A stretch of DNA of 64,000 nucleotides, taken from Mucilaginibacter gossypii. Its GTDB lineage: Bacteria > Bacteroidota > Bacteroidia > Sphingobacteriales > Sphingobacteriaceae. The stretch is from contig NZ_FNCG01000010.1 in NCBI RefSeq assembly GCF_900100945.1, positions 1-64,000 on the forward strand, read 5' to 3'. Under the pieces are notes generated by a model, which searched no databases, was not told the origin of the DNA, and was given only the letters and a program-made list of their open reading frames with translations. The translations under genes and the position numbers were made by a program. Shown here piece by piece: positions 8,902 to 17,060 of this stretch. The first letter of the stretch is position 1, and each line of letters starts with the position of its first letter.

Positions 8902-8931
8902 GTAATCTGTATCCTTCTTAAGGTAATCTGT
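8902..8931. promoter_or_regulatory. AraC-type direct-repeat operator
   Basis: GTAATCTGT occurs at 8902-8910 and 8923-8931, 21 bases apart (two helical turns) on the same side of the helix, 26 bases upstream of the -7 element of the hydrolase gene. Confidence 0.5.
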
Positions 8932-8956
8932 TTACGTGTCTGAAATTTAGCCGGCC

Positions 8957-8964
8957 TAATTTTG
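8957..8964 (+). promoter_or_regulatory. -7 promoter element of the hydrolase gene
   Basis: TAATTTTG matches TAnnTTTG and lies 19 bases before the ATG at 8984. No clear TTG is found at -33, as expected for an activator-dependent promoter. Confidence 0.45.
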
Positions 8965-8983
8965 CTTAATCAAATTTTTAATC

Positions 8984-9871
8984 ATGAAAAGCAAAGTAAA
9001 TTTTAAAAGGGAAGAATGGACATTAGTGGGCAACCTCTTTACCCCTGAAGATTTTAGTAAAGAAAAGCACTATAAGGCAGTCATTGTACAAGGGTCTTTT
9101 ACCTCGGTGAAAGAGCAAATGTCAGAAACATATGCTCAGAAATTCGCTGACAAGGGGTTCGTAGCATTAGCCTTTGACTATAGTCACTATGGAGAGAGCG
9201 ACGGCCAGCCGAGACAGTTTGAATCTACTTCATCCAAACTCAGCGATTTAGAGGCTGCTGTTACTTATTTACACGACTTGCCATACATTGATGCAGTAAG
9301 CATGGTAGGTGTTTGTACTTCGGCATCAAATGCAGCCTATCTGGCGGCAAGCGATAAGCGGGTAAAAGCCATTGCTACTGTGGCGGCTAATCTGCCTGAC
9401 CTCGCTATGATGACCGCAATGTTTGGAGAAGACGAGATTGCCCGCCGACGTAAGGCCGCAGCAGAAGCCAGCCAAAAATATAAGGAAACCGGTTATTCAG
9501 AGGTTATCACTGCTTACAGTGAGACAGATCAAACGGCAGCTAACATTGCTCCAGCCGGTACATTTGATTATTATTTGAATAAAGATCGCGGAGCAATTCC
9601 CCAATATAAGAACGAAACAGCAGTAATGTCATGGGAAACATTGTTAGATATGGATGCCGTTAGCCTGGCACCTGCGATTACCATCCCAACAATGGTTGTT
9701 CACTCCGACTACAGTTTTGCCCCCGACCAGGCTAAAAAATTCTACAATTTATTGGCCGGGGAAAAAGAGCTCGTTTGGGCCGACGGCACACATTTCGATT
9801 ACTACGATAGTCCGAAACAAATCGACAACGCGGTAGAACAGATATCAAGATTTTTTAATGAAAAGATCTGA
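8984..9871 (+). CDS. Alpha/beta hydrolase, cytoplasmic paralogue
   Basis: 295-residue hydrolase of the YcjY/dienelactone-hydrolase-like group with no signal peptide. The nucleophile elbow reads GVCTSA (Cys111), so a cysteine replaces the usual serine, as is common in this group. A late Asp (HSDYSFAP) and His (GTHFDYYD) complete the expected triad. Substrate unknown. It is a clear paralogue of the next gene: both share the FTSVKEQM and YSHYGES blocks. Probably the main target of the AraC regulator upstream. Confidence 0.85.
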   Translation: MKSKVNFKREEWTLVGNLFTPEDFSKEKHYKAVIVQGSFTSVKEQMSETYAQKFADKGFVALAFDYSHYGESDGQPRQFESTSSKLSDLEAAVTYLHDLPYIDAVSMVGVCTSASNAAYLAASDKRVKAIATVAANLPDLAMMTAMFGEDEIARRRKAAAEASQKYKETGYSEVITAYSETDQTAANIAPAGTFDYYLNKDRGAIPQYKNETAVMSWETLLDMDAVSLAPAITIPTMVVHSDYSFAPDQAKKFYNLLAGEKELVWADGTHFDYYDSPKQIDNAVEQISRFFNEKI

Positions 9872-9899
9872 ACGTGCTGATCAGATAACCATTGATAAA

Positions 9900-10877
9900 A
9901 TGATGAAGAAAATACTTGTAGTATTGGTGCTGCTCTATTATGCTGCTGTCAATACGTTTGCCAATGAAAGATCTATCGATCCCAAAAATGTTCGCGAGGT
10001 AAACTTTAAACGTGACGGGCTCAAACTGGTTGGCAACCTTTATACACCTGCTAATTTTAACGAAAAAGCAATGTATAAAGCCGTCATTGTGGAAGGCTCG
10101 TTTACGTCGGTCAAAGAGCAGATGCCGGCTTTCTACGCCCAAAGGCTTGCGGACAATGGCTTCGTTGTATTAGCCTTTGACTATAGCCACTATGGTGAAA
10201 GCGAAGGTAATCCAAGACAGTTGGAGTCACCGGAAGAAAAGCTGAAAGACTTAAAAGCCGCTGTGACCTATCTAACCGGTTTGCCCTACATTAAAGGTGT
10301 GGGAATGGTCGGGGTATGTACTTCGGCAGGCAACGCTGTAGACCTGGCTGCGAACGATACCCGAATAAAGGCAATCGCTACGGTAGCCGGATTCCTCCCT
10401 GATCCTGCACTTGGTATAACCATGTTCGGGGAAAAAGAAGTAGCCCGGCGAAAGGCATTGGCAGAGGCAGCCAGAGAAGACTTTGCGAAAACAGGAAAAG
10501 CACAAACAATTCCGGCATATAGCGAAGTCGATCAATCTGCGGTCAATTTTGCACCGAAAGGAATATTTGACTACTATTTCAATAAAGCCAGAGGTGGCGT
10601 TCCGCAATATAAAAATGCAGCAGCTGTAATGTCTTTGGATGCCCTACTTAAATTTGATCCGATCAGTGAAGCCCATTTGATTAAAGTTCCAACGATGGTT
10701 ATTCATTCGGACGGTTCCGCATTTCCACAACAGGCAAAAAAACTATATGCAAAATTGGAAGGAGAAAAAGAATTGGTATGGGGCGACGGTATTCATTTCG
10801 ATTATTACGACGGGCCCAAACAGGTGGATTTTGCCGTAAAAAACATCACACGTTATTTTAATCAGTACCTTAACTAA
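9900..10877 (+). CDS. Alpha/beta hydrolase, exported paralogue
   Basis: Tandem duplicate of the preceding hydrolase. The start is taken at 9900 (or 9903): it gives a signal peptide (MMKKILVVLVLLYYAAVNTF, cleavage near ANE), whereas the upstream ATG at 9858 would put 14 polar residues before it and overlap the first gene. The Cys nucleophile elbow GVCTSA, the late Asp (HSDGSAFP) and His (GIHFDYYD) are kept. The pair therefore places the same chemistry inside the cell and in the periplasm. Substrate unknown. Confidence 0.85.
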   Translation: MMKKILVVLVLLYYAAVNTFANERSIDPKNVREVNFKRDGLKLVGNLYTPANFNEKAMYKAVIVEGSFTSVKEQMPAFYAQRLADNGFVVLAFDYSHYGESEGNPRQLESPEEKLKDLKAAVTYLTGLPYIKGVGMVGVCTSAGNAVDLAANDTRIKAIATVAGFLPDPALGITMFGEKEVARRKALAEAAREDFAKTGKAQTIPAYSEVDQSAVNFAPKGIFDYYFNKARGGVPQYKNAAAVMSLDALLKFDPISEAHLIKVPTMVIHSDGSAFPQQAKKLYAKLEGEKELVWGDGIHFDYYDGPKQVDFAVKNITRYFNQYLN

Positions 10878-10885
10878 GATTTAGC

Positions 10886-10914
10886 AAATAGTGTGTCCGT
10901 GATAAATAGTGTGT
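10886..10914. repeat. Direct repeat upstream of the epimerase-like gene
   Basis: AAATAGTGTGT at 10886-10896 and 10904-10914, spaced 18 bases, between the hydrolase stop and the next start. Possibly an operator; no regulator can be assigned. Confidence 0.3.
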
Positions 10915-10955
10915 TTGTTGCTGCTTTGGGGTAATCGAAATTTTAGACAGGAAAA

Positions 10956-11615
10956 ATGGGGATAAAGGTAATAATTACCGGCGCGACCGGGATGGTGGGT
11001 GAAGGTGTTTTGCTGGAATGCCTGGCACATCCGCATATAGAAAAAGTTTTGATGGTGAACAGAAAATCATTTGATCTCAAACACCCCAAGTTGAATGAAC
11101 TTTTGGTGGCTGATTTTTTTCATTTAGACCAGGTAACTGATAAGTTCGACGGCTACGATGCATGTTTTTATTGTGCCGGTATAAGCGCTGTGGGGTTGAC
11201 AGAAAAGGCGTATCACCACATCACTTATGATACTACGCTGCATTTTGCGGAAACACTGGTAAATGTTAATCCTGCCATAGTGTTCGGTCATATATCAGGG
11301 CATGGAACCGATAGCTCAGAGAAGGGAAAAATAATGTGGGCCAGGATAAAAGGAAAGACCGAGAATGCATTGATGAGACTTCCTTTCAGACATGTCTATA
11401 ACTTTCGGCCCGGAATGATGAAACCAACCAAAGGGCAAAGGAATATTAAGCCGGTATTCAAATTCATGGCTTCCATATATCCTTTAACCAGTTTCCTTTT
11501 TCCTAACATATCCAGTACGCTTAAGGAAGTAGGGTTAGCTATGATAAACAGTGTATTGAAAGGTTATCCTAAGCAGGTGTTGGAAGTGAAAGACATTAAA
11601 TTACTTGCCAAATAG
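10956..11615 (+). CDS. NAD(P)-binding epimerase-like protein
   Basis: 219-residue atypical short-chain dehydrogenase/epimerase. The nucleotide-binding loop is at the start (ITGATGMVGEGV, about residues 7-18). A Ser-containing ISGHGTDSS segment and WARIKGKTENAL follow where the active site would be; the usual YxxxK is replaced by a Lys-rich KGKTE. Such proteins are common in soil Bacteroidota and their substrates are mostly unknown. A decayed second copy of the same family lies at 13203-13400. Confidence 0.75.
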   Translation: MGIKVIITGATGMVGEGVLLECLAHPHIEKVLMVNRKSFDLKHPKLNELLVADFFHLDQVTDKFDGYDACFYCAGISAVGLTEKAYHHITYDTTLHFAETLVNVNPAIVFGHISGHGTDSSEKGKIMWARIKGKTENALMRLPFRHVYNFRPGMMKPTKGQRNIKPVFKFMASIYPLTSFLFPNISSTLKEVGLAMINSVLKGYPKQVLEVKDIKLLAK

Positions 11616-11810
11616 ATAACGGATAAGCTAATTAAACGGAGGTAGCAGGGCTGGCTTATTACAACCTTCGTCTTACTGACCCTGTTTGTTGTCTCCGGCT
11701 ATATATAGACCTAAGTTGTACACTTCGGTAAACTGCCGGAAGGCAGGCAACCGGATAAGAAAGGTTGATCCAATTACCCGGATGCAGCGTTTCAAGGGAG
11801 AATCAAACAC

Positions 11811-11851
11811 AAATGCGATTGGCATCTGCTCAGGAGATACCAATCGCATTT
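11811..11851. terminator. Bidirectional terminator hairpin
   Basis: A 17-base stem with one mismatch, built on AAATGCGATTGG and CCAATCGCATTT, in the space between the converging genes at 10956 (+) and 11870 (-). Confidence 0.6.
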
Positions 11852-11869
11852 GCAGATATGGACGCTTCG

Positions 11870-12742
11870 TTACCGTGTTTTGTAAAAACCGGTAAGAAAC
11901 TCTTTCGCTGAAGTTGGTTTCCTGCCCAGTAACCTATCCAGGTCGGTTTGATCGGTATAAAATTCACCTTCCCTGATCGCATCAGCTGTACCGGCAATTA
12001 AACCGGTGTATTCCTGCGGCACGCCTGCTTTTACCAGGTTATCCAGGAATACTGCCGGTTCCGGGCTCACATAAGCTACTTTTTTACCTGTTAGTTCACT
12101 AAGTATCCCGGCAATCTCAGGAAACGAAATATTCTCTGTGTTGCTGAGCAGATAGGTCTTGCTTTCATGTCCCTCTCCGGATAAGATATTGGCCGTGGCC
12201 TCTGCCATATCCAGGCGGGACGCAAAGGCTCCTGCCGTATCACCTGCCGCAAAAAACACGCCCTGTTCGGTAAACTGATCGCCTATAAATAAAGGCAGCG
12301 CATCCAGATACAGGTTGTTTCGCAGGATTGTATAATCAAGGCCGCTTGCTTTGATAAGGCTCTCCGTATGCAAGTGTGATTCAGCCAAAAATGCCATTGG
12401 AGATTCGGCCGTTTCGTTTTTACGCTCAAAACTTGTATACAGTATATGTTTGACCCCGGCTGCTTTAGCAGCATTTACGACGTTCTCTTGTTGCTTTGAA
12501 CGGTTAGCCACATCTGTGCCTGAAATAAGCAGCACTTTGTCTGCCCCTTCAAAAGCAGCCGCCAGCGATTGAAAGTCATTGTAGTCGCCGACCTTGATTT
12601 TGATTCCGTCTTTTTGGAATTCAGCCCCTTTTTGCTCATCCCTGACCAAAGCCGTGATCTGATTTGCGGGATATCCTTTAGCTAATAAAAACTGAATAGT
12701 TGCTTTTCCTAAATGACCGGTTGCACCTGTTATTAAAATCAT
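11870..12742 (-). CDS. NmrA/QorB-like NAD(P)H quinone oxidoreductase
   Basis: 290 residues with a Rossmann domain starting ILITGATGHLGKAT (nucleotide loop at residues 3-11) and the overall sequence pattern of YtfG/QOR2 enzymes, which reduce quinones with NAD(P)H. It has a paralogue at 16191. It is transcribed away from an HxlR regulator at 12864; GTAAC-based palindromes lie between them, so the regulator probably represses it until an electrophile or quinone is present, as known for YodB/HypR relatives. Physiological substrate not shown. Confidence 0.85.
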   Translation of the reverse strand: MILITGATGHLGKATIQFLLAKGYPANQITALVRDEQKGAEFQKDGIKIKVGDYNDFQSLAAAFEGADKVLLISGTDVANRSKQQENVVNAAKAAGVKHILYTSFERKNETAESPMAFLAESHLHTESLIKASGLDYTILRNNLYLDALPLFIGDQFTEQGVFFAAGDTAGAFASRLDMAEATANILSGEGHESKTYLLSNTENISFPEIAGILSELTGKKVAYVSPEPAVFLDNLVKAGVPQEYTGLIAGTADAIREGEFYTDQTDLDRLLGRKPTSAKEFLTGFYKTR

Positions 12743-12807
12743 AATTGTTGCTTTAAGTGTTACTTATTATATTTGTTTCCCAAAGAAACTAATAAGAGTT
12801 TTAAAAA

Positions 12808-12854
12808 GTAACTGGTTACATTTAGGTAACGGTAAAAATAGTGGTAACGATTAC
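12808..12854. promoter_or_regulatory. HxlR operator region between divergent genes
   Basis: GTAACTGGTTAC (12808-12819) is a near-perfect palindrome. GGTAAC recurs at 12825-12830 and 12843-12848, and GTAACGATTAC at 12844-12854 forms a second palindrome 9 bases before the HxlR start codon. Confidence 0.55.
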
Positions 12855-12863
12855 GTAACTAAT

Positions 12864-13253
12864 ATGGAAACAACAGAAGAATTACCCTGCCCGGTGGCTG
12901 CGACCCTGGAGATCATCGGTGGAAAGTGGAAGCCTTTAATTTTATACAGCCTCCAGTCCGGTACCAGGCGTTTTGGGGAACTATGTGTTCGCATCCCGGC
13001 AATATCAAGAAAAGTGCTGACCGAGCAGCTCAAAGAAATGGAAAGGGATGGCCTGATCGTAAGGCAACAGTACAAAGAACTTCCACCAAGGGTAGAATAT
13101 TCCAACACAGAAATGGGCCGGGCTTTATCCGCCGTATTCCGCGAAATGGCCATTTTTGGCAATAGGCATCTTGTCACTAACGGCGCAATGCCGCCTGTAG
13201 AAACAGTTTCAGGGCAAGACAGGGACAACTCAGCGCAAGGTAAAATGATGTGA
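12864..13253 (+). CDS. HxlR-family regulator with a foreign C-terminal tail
   Basis: Winged-helix regulator. Residues about 10-105 match the family (CPVAATLEIIGGKWKPLIL, the RRFGEL and LTEQLKEME helices, the PPRVEYSNTEMG wing). A Cys near the N-terminus sits where related regulators sense electrophiles. From residue 114 the protein does not resemble HxlR but matches the middle of the epimerase-like family (VSGQDRDNSAQGKMM against ISGHGTDSSEKGKIM), so its natural end has been replaced by fusion to a decayed gene. It probably still folds. It is divergent from the quinone oxidoreductase at 11870. Confidence 0.82.
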   Translation: METTEELPCPVAATLEIIGGKWKPLILYSLQSGTRRFGELCVRIPAISRKVLTEQLKEMERDGLIVRQQYKELPPRVEYSNTEMGRALSAVFREMAIFGNRHLVTNGAMPPVETVSGQDRDNSAQGKMM

Positions 13254-13400
13254 GCACGAGTAAAGGGCAAATGCCCTGATGCCACTGCCATTAAAACAGT
13301 CTATGACTTTCGCCCCGGCATCATGGAGCCTGCCGGTAGCCAGCAGAATATCAAACCTGTTTTCAAGTTATGGGGTTCACCGGTTCGTCCCGAAAACTAA
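13203..13400 (+). pseudogene. Remnant of an epimerase-like gene
   Basis: Decayed relative of the gene at 10956. In pieces it reads TVSGQDRDNSAQGKMM, stop (TGA at 13251 where the intact gene has TGG, Trp), ARVKGK, a deletion, NALMPLPLK, a one-base frameshift, then VYDFRPGIMEPAGSQQNI and KPVFKLWG. The intact gene has KIMWARIKGKTENALMRLP and VYNFRPGMMKP at these places. Its first 17 codons now serve as the tail of the HxlR gene, and its last bases overlap the stop of the HxlR gene on the other strand. Confidence 0.8.
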
Positions 13401-13792
13401 AATTCTGCCGGTTTTTCTCTTTGTAACGTAAATTCCCTGTGCTTTAATCCCCATTCGATCATCACCTCCAAAACCTTATCGAACGCTTTACCGGACTCCT
13501 CCAATTCATATTCGACAGTTACCGGAACAGTATTATATACCGTTCGCCTGACAAGACCGTTAACTTCCAAATCGCGTAATTCTTTGGATAACATTCTTGG
13601 GGTAATCTTCGGGATTTCCCTGCCTAACTCCTTGAAGCGTCTTTTTCCAAATCTGAGGGATGCTATGATCGGCAATTTCCATTTCCCGCTTAAGATGTTC
13701 ATCGTGTCATTAACAGCTACAACATACGATGCCGGGCATTGACTTATGTCGCTCAGTTCTTTTTTAAGGTCCAATGTGCCTTTTATTTCCAT
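13397..13792 (-). CDS. HxlR-family regulator, divergent from dsbA-like gene
   Basis: 131 residues from the ATG at 13792 (MEIKGTLDL); an upstream in-frame ATG adds 29 residues that cross the operator and are unlikely. It has the full HxlR layout: CPASYVVAVNDTMN with the sensor-position Cys, SGKWKLPIIASL, RRFKELGREIPKITPRML, and a VTVEYELEESG wing. It closely resembles the regulator at 15703, and the two share an upstream operator. It probably controls itself and the divergent gene at 13932. Confidence 0.88.
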   Translation of the reverse strand: MEIKGTLDLKKELSDISQCPASYVVAVNDTMNILSGKWKLPIIASLRFGKRRFKELGREIPKITPRMLSKELRDLEVNGLVRRTVYNTVPVTVEYELEESGKAFDKVLEVMIEWGLKHREFTLQREKPAEF

Positions 13793-13804
13793 AACTATAC
13801 TTGT

Positions 13805-13829
13805 TGATACCGATATACATAAGTATATC
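13805..13829. promoter_or_regulatory. HxlR operator, copy 1
   Basis: TGATACCGATATACA followed by TAAGTATA (13805-13827), containing the inverted repeat GATATAC/GTATATC (13812-13818, 13823-13829). Nearly the same sequence occurs upstream of the related HxlR gene at 15703. Confidence 0.6.
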
Positions 13830-13837
13830 ACTATAGA

Positions 13838-13864
13838 TTGTATATCAAAGGTAGGGTAACTTTG
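13838..13864 (+). promoter_or_regulatory. Promoter of the DsbA-like gene
   Basis: TTG at 13838-13840, a 16-base spacer, then TAACTTTG at 13857-13864, matching the Bacteroidota -33/-7 pattern. The HxlR operator lies just upstream. Confidence 0.5.
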
Positions 13865-13931
13865 TGAAATAGAAAACATTCAGGAGAACTTAATTAAGTC
13901 ATCTGATTGCAGAACGCAATTTTAAATAAAT

Positions 13932-14645
13932 ATGAAAGATAAAATGGTTATAGAAATCTGGAGCGACCTTATTTGTCCTTTCTGCTACATTGGCAAAAGG
14001 AAGCTGGAGGCTGCTTTAAATAAATTTCCCCAACGGGAAAAAATTAAACTGATTTGGAAGAGCTATCAGCTCATACCGGATCTGGATACCAGGCCGGGTC
14101 GAAACCTGAACGAGTTTATGGCAGCTCATAAGGGAATGAGCATCGCACAGGCAAGGGCAATGAATACCCACGTCAGCGATATCGCTAAACAGAATGGCTT
14201 GAATTACGATCTTGATCATGCAATTATAGCCAACACGTTCAATGCCCACCGTCTATTGCACTTTGCAAAAGCCTACGATAAGCAGGATGAAGCTGAAGAA
14301 ATATTATTTAAAAGTTACTTCACCGACGGCAAAAATATCGACGACCACCTGACTTTGATACAGTTGGGAGCAGAGATAGGGCTCGACGCCTCGAAATTAA
14401 AACCCGCATTGGAAAGCGATGCCTATGCGAATGAAGTGAGGCAGGATATTGAGGAGGCACATCAGATAGGCGTTAGAGGAGTTCCGTACTTTTTAGTAGA
14501 TAGGAAACAAGCGATCTCCGGCGCTCAGCCTGAAGAGGTTTTTGATCAGGTATTAAGTAAAGCCTTTGAAGATTGGACCACGAGAACGGAAACTATAACA
14601 ATAGTAAATGAGGGCCCTAGTTGTGGACCCGACAGTGAATGTTAA
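13932..14645 (+). CDS. DsbA-family (FrnE-like) thiol oxidoreductase
   Basis: 237-residue cytoplasmic thioredoxin-fold protein with an inserted helical domain, as in FrnE and polyketide-linked DsbA-like proteins. The CPFC redox motif is near residues 16-19 (SDLICPFCYIGKRKLE), and the cis-proline loop is GVRGVPYFLVD near 180. FrnE proteins handle thiol or disulfide stress. Transcribed away from an HxlR regulator whose operator and promoter lie between. It ends 18 bases before the SDR gene, so the two probably form an operon. Confidence 0.9.
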   Translation: MKDKMVIEIWSDLICPFCYIGKRKLEAALNKFPQREKIKLIWKSYQLIPDLDTRPGRNLNEFMAAHKGMSIAQARAMNTHVSDIAKQNGLNYDLDHAIIANTFNAHRLLHFAKAYDKQDEAEEILFKSYFTDGKNIDDHLTLIQLGAEIGLDASKLKPALESDAYANEVRQDIEEAHQIGVRGVPYFLVDRKQAISGAQPEEVFDQVLSKAFEDWTTRTETITIVNEGPSCGPDSEC

Positions 14646-14663
14646 TTTATAAAAACGAAAGTA

Positions 14664-15395
14664 ATGTCAAAAACAATTGTAATTATTGGTGCCGGTCCAG
14701 GGGTCGGATTGGCTGTCGCTAGGCGATTCGGAGCAGAAGGATATAAAGTAGCGCTTCTGGCTAGAGACAAGGAAAGATTGGAAGAATTAGTCGCTCAACT
14801 GAAGTCTGAGGGTATTGAGGCGGCTTCCTTCCCGGTTAATGTGTTGGATGATAACTTGAAAAATACGCTTGAAGACGTCAAGGCCCATTTCGGCAGGATC
14901 GATGTGCTTGAATTTGGTGTTGGCGTAAGAATGGATCTTATGCGTAAGCCGCGCGAAATGGATATTGAAAATATCAGTTATTTTATTGATTTAAATATCC
15001 TTAGCGTCGTGACCGCCGTTCAGGCAGTGCTGCCGGAGATGCTGGAAAGAAAGAGTGGCAGTATCCTGTTCACCTTGCCGCCCTCCGCAAAAAAACCGAT
15101 CATGTTTGCCGGAGGCTTTAGCGTTACCGGAGGTGCGCTCGTGCATTATATCGAGATGCTCCATAAAGACCTGGCGCAGGATCATATTTTTGTGGGGGTT
15201 GTTTATATCTCCGGTTCGGTTTATACCACTGACCAGGCTCCGACCAAGGCTCCTGCACATTTACCGGAAGGCATACCGTTCGTTTCTGCAAAAGAAGTGG
15301 CGCAGGCGCACTGGGATTTGCATACTAAAAAAGAAGGCTATGAGGCATTCACGGGGGATTGGGATAAGATCTACAGCCTTCCCGGGTTCAATTAA
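14664..15395 (+). CDS. Short-chain dehydrogenase/reductase
   Basis: 243 residues. The N-terminal nucleotide-binding loop is IIGAGPGVGLAVARRF, slightly unusual in having GPGVG in place of TGxxxGIG. The catalytic Tyr/Lys motif is not clear: the expected region reads FSVTGGALVHYIEML, so activity may be altered or absent. Likely co-transcribed with the DsbA-like gene and ended by two hairpins downstream. Confidence 0.8.
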   Translation: MSKTIVIIGAGPGVGLAVARRFGAEGYKVALLARDKERLEELVAQLKSEGIEAASFPVNVLDDNLKNTLEDVKAHFGRIDVLEFGVGVRMDLMRKPREMDIENISYFIDLNILSVVTAVQAVLPEMLERKSGSILFTLPPSAKKPIMFAGGFSVTGGALVHYIEMLHKDLAQDHIFVGVVYISGSVYTTDQAPTKAPAHLPEGIPFVSAKEVAQAHWDLHTKKEGYEAFTGDWDKIYSLPGFN

Positions 15396-15519
15396 GGTTA
15401 ATGAAATTCATATATGGCGCGTCCCGAAGTCGCTGTGCTGTTACAAAACGGGATTCTATAAGCAAACAGGAACAAAAAAATAAAGCTTCAAATGACAGGT
15501 AAAGCTCAACCTGCTTAAG

Positions 15520-15550
15520 AGGGAATGATCCTGGATCAGTTTGGTTCCCT
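15520..15550 (+). terminator. Hairpin after the SDR gene
   Basis: AGGGAA pairs with TTCCCT around an inner TGATCC/GGATCA stem. First of two tandem hairpins between converging genes. Confidence 0.45.
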
Positions 15551-15556
15551 TTATAG

Positions 15557-15607
15557 CCATTTTAACACAAGTCTGTTTCAGAGAGACTTGTGTTAAAATG
15601 GTTTTTT
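15557..15607 (+). terminator. Strong rho-independent terminator
   Basis: An 18-base perfect stem (CCATTTTAACACAAGTCT and its complement, loop of 9) followed by TTTTTT. The mirrored A/T edges may also serve the converging gene on the other strand. Confidence 0.8.
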
Positions 15608-15702
15608 ATTACAGCTATAGTCCACTTACCGGTGATTGGCAGTCGTTACAGTCATCAGCTGTTACCGGGATAATTACAAAAAAAGATTGTCATTATCTTG
15701 TG

Positions 15703-16071
15703 CTACTTTCCCGCGGCGAGTGTGGTTTCCCGGTGTTCCAATCCCCATTTCAGCATCACATCCAGAACCTTTTCAAACGCCTGTCCCGATGCGGTCAGTT
15801 CATATTCTACCGTCACCGGAATCGTATCATATACTGTTCGCTTCACAATGCCGTTCGCTTCCAGGTCCCTCAATTCCTTGGATAACATGCGCGAAGTGAT
15901 TTTTGGGATATCTCTTTCCAATTCCTTGAACCGTTTCTTGCCAAAAAGCAAAGAGCTGATGATAGGTGCTTTCCATTTCCCGTTAATCACATTGATCGTG
16001 TCGTTTACGGCTAAAATATAAGTAGCCAGACATTTCTTACCTTCTATTACTTCATAAATTGAAACACTCAT
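15703..16071 (-). CDS. HxlR-family regulator, divergent from nmrA-like gene
   Basis: 122 residues, close paralogue of the regulator at 13397: CLATYILAVNDTINVINGKW, KRFKELERDIPKITSRML and VTVEYELTASG are shared or nearly so. The N-terminal Cys in the sensor position is kept. It probably represses the divergent oxidoreductase gene at 16191 through the operator between them. Confidence 0.9.
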   Translation of the reverse strand: MSVSIYEVIEGKKCLATYILAVNDTINVINGKWKAPIISSLLFGKKRFKELERDIPKITSRMLSKELRDLEANGIVKRTVYDTIPVTVEYELTASGQAFEKVLDVMLKWGLEHRETTLAAGK

Positions 16072-16103
16072 ATTACCTTTTTTTGATCGCTAAGTATACT
16101 TTA

Positions 16104-16126
16104 TGATACCGGTATACAAAAGTATA
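16104..16126. promoter_or_regulatory. HxlR operator, copy 2
   Basis: TGATACCGGTATACA then AAAGTATA, differing from copy 1 (13805) at two positions. It contains the palindrome ATACCGGTAT. Confidence 0.6.
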
Positions 16127-16154
16127 GTAGTTACTTTTCTATGGTAAATATACA

Positions 16155-16162
16155 TAGGTTTG
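16155..16162 (+). promoter_or_regulatory. -7 element of the nmrA-like gene
   Basis: TAGGTTTG fits TAnnTTTG, 28 bases before the start codon and downstream of the HxlR operator. Confidence 0.4.
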
Positions 16163-16190
16163 CCATATAAAATTAAAAAAATACATTATC

Positions 16191-17060
16191 ATGAGTAAAA
16201 TATTGATCACCGGCGCAACCGGTCATTTAGGAAAAGCAACCATTGAATTTTTATTGCGGCAAGGTGTACATGCAGATCAGATCGTGGCATTTGCCAGGGA
16301 CATCAGCAAGGCGACCTACCTGACCGAAAAAGGAATTGAAGTCAGGATAGGCAGTTTTGATGACCGCGATTCTTTAGATAAGGCCACTCAGGGAATTGAA
16401 ACAGTGCTGTTAGTATCCGGGCTGGATAAAAACCGGTTAGAACAGCACAAGAACGTTGCTGACCTCTCAAAAAAGAACGGTGTGAAACGGATTGTTTATA
16501 CCGGTGTCGCTATCAAGGATGTCGATACATCGTTGAATAACCCGACCATGGAGGATCATTTTAAAACGGAAGAATACATTAGCAAAAATAACCTTACCTA
16601 TACGTTTTTACGCAATTCATTTTACGCGGATGCGGTGAAGTTGTTTGCGGGCGAGCACGCTATTGATAGCGGGATCTTCCTGCCTACCGGAGACGGAAAA
16701 ATTCCATTTGCATTCCGTTTGGATCTTGCTGAGGCAACGGCAAAGGTCTTAACCCAGAACGGGCACGAAAATAAAACCTATGAACTTACCGGGGGGGCCA
16801 TGTATTCATTTACAGACGTTGCAAATATCCTTTCAGACCTTTCCGGAAAAACGGTTACCTACACCGATGCAGATGAAAAAACATACCCGGATACCCTGAG
16901 ACTGTATGGTGTGCCTGAACCTGCGATCGCGATCCTTTCCGGTTTTTCAGCGGACGTTAAGCGTGGGCAATTCGCCATAGAATCAAACGACCTGGAAAGA
17001 ATACTGGAAAGAAAACCGCGTGATCTTAAATCCGTCATCAAGGAAGTATATAGCTTATAA
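16191..17060 (+). CDS. NmrA/QorB-like NAD(P)H oxidoreductase
   Basis: 289 residues, paralogue of the enzyme at 11870, with the same ITGATGHLGKATI start. The family signature of QOR2-type quinone reductases runs along the protein (FLRNSFYADAV, FRLDLAEATAKVL, NKTYELTGG). Controlled in all likelihood by the divergent HxlR regulator. The region thus holds two oxidoreductase/HxlR pairs in mirrored arrangement, which suggests duplication or repeated capture. Confidence 0.88.
   Translation: MSKILITGATGHLGKATIEFLLRQGVHADQIVAFARDISKATYLTEKGIEVRIGSFDDRDSLDKATQGIETVLLVSGLDKNRLEQHKNVADLSKKNGVKRIVYTGVAIKDVDTSLNNPTMEDHFKTEEYISKNNLTYTFLRNSFYADAVKLFAGEHAIDSGIFLPTGDGKIPFAFRLDLAEATAKVLTQNGHENKTYELTGGAMYSFTDVANILSDLSGKTVTYTDADEKTYPDTLRLYGVPEPAIAILSGFSADVKRGQFAIESNDLERILERKPRDLKSVIKEVYSL

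Noticed and set aside
15055..15483. Long open frame on the plus strand inside the SDR gene
   Set aside because: Frame-shifted shadow of the SDR with unlikely composition.
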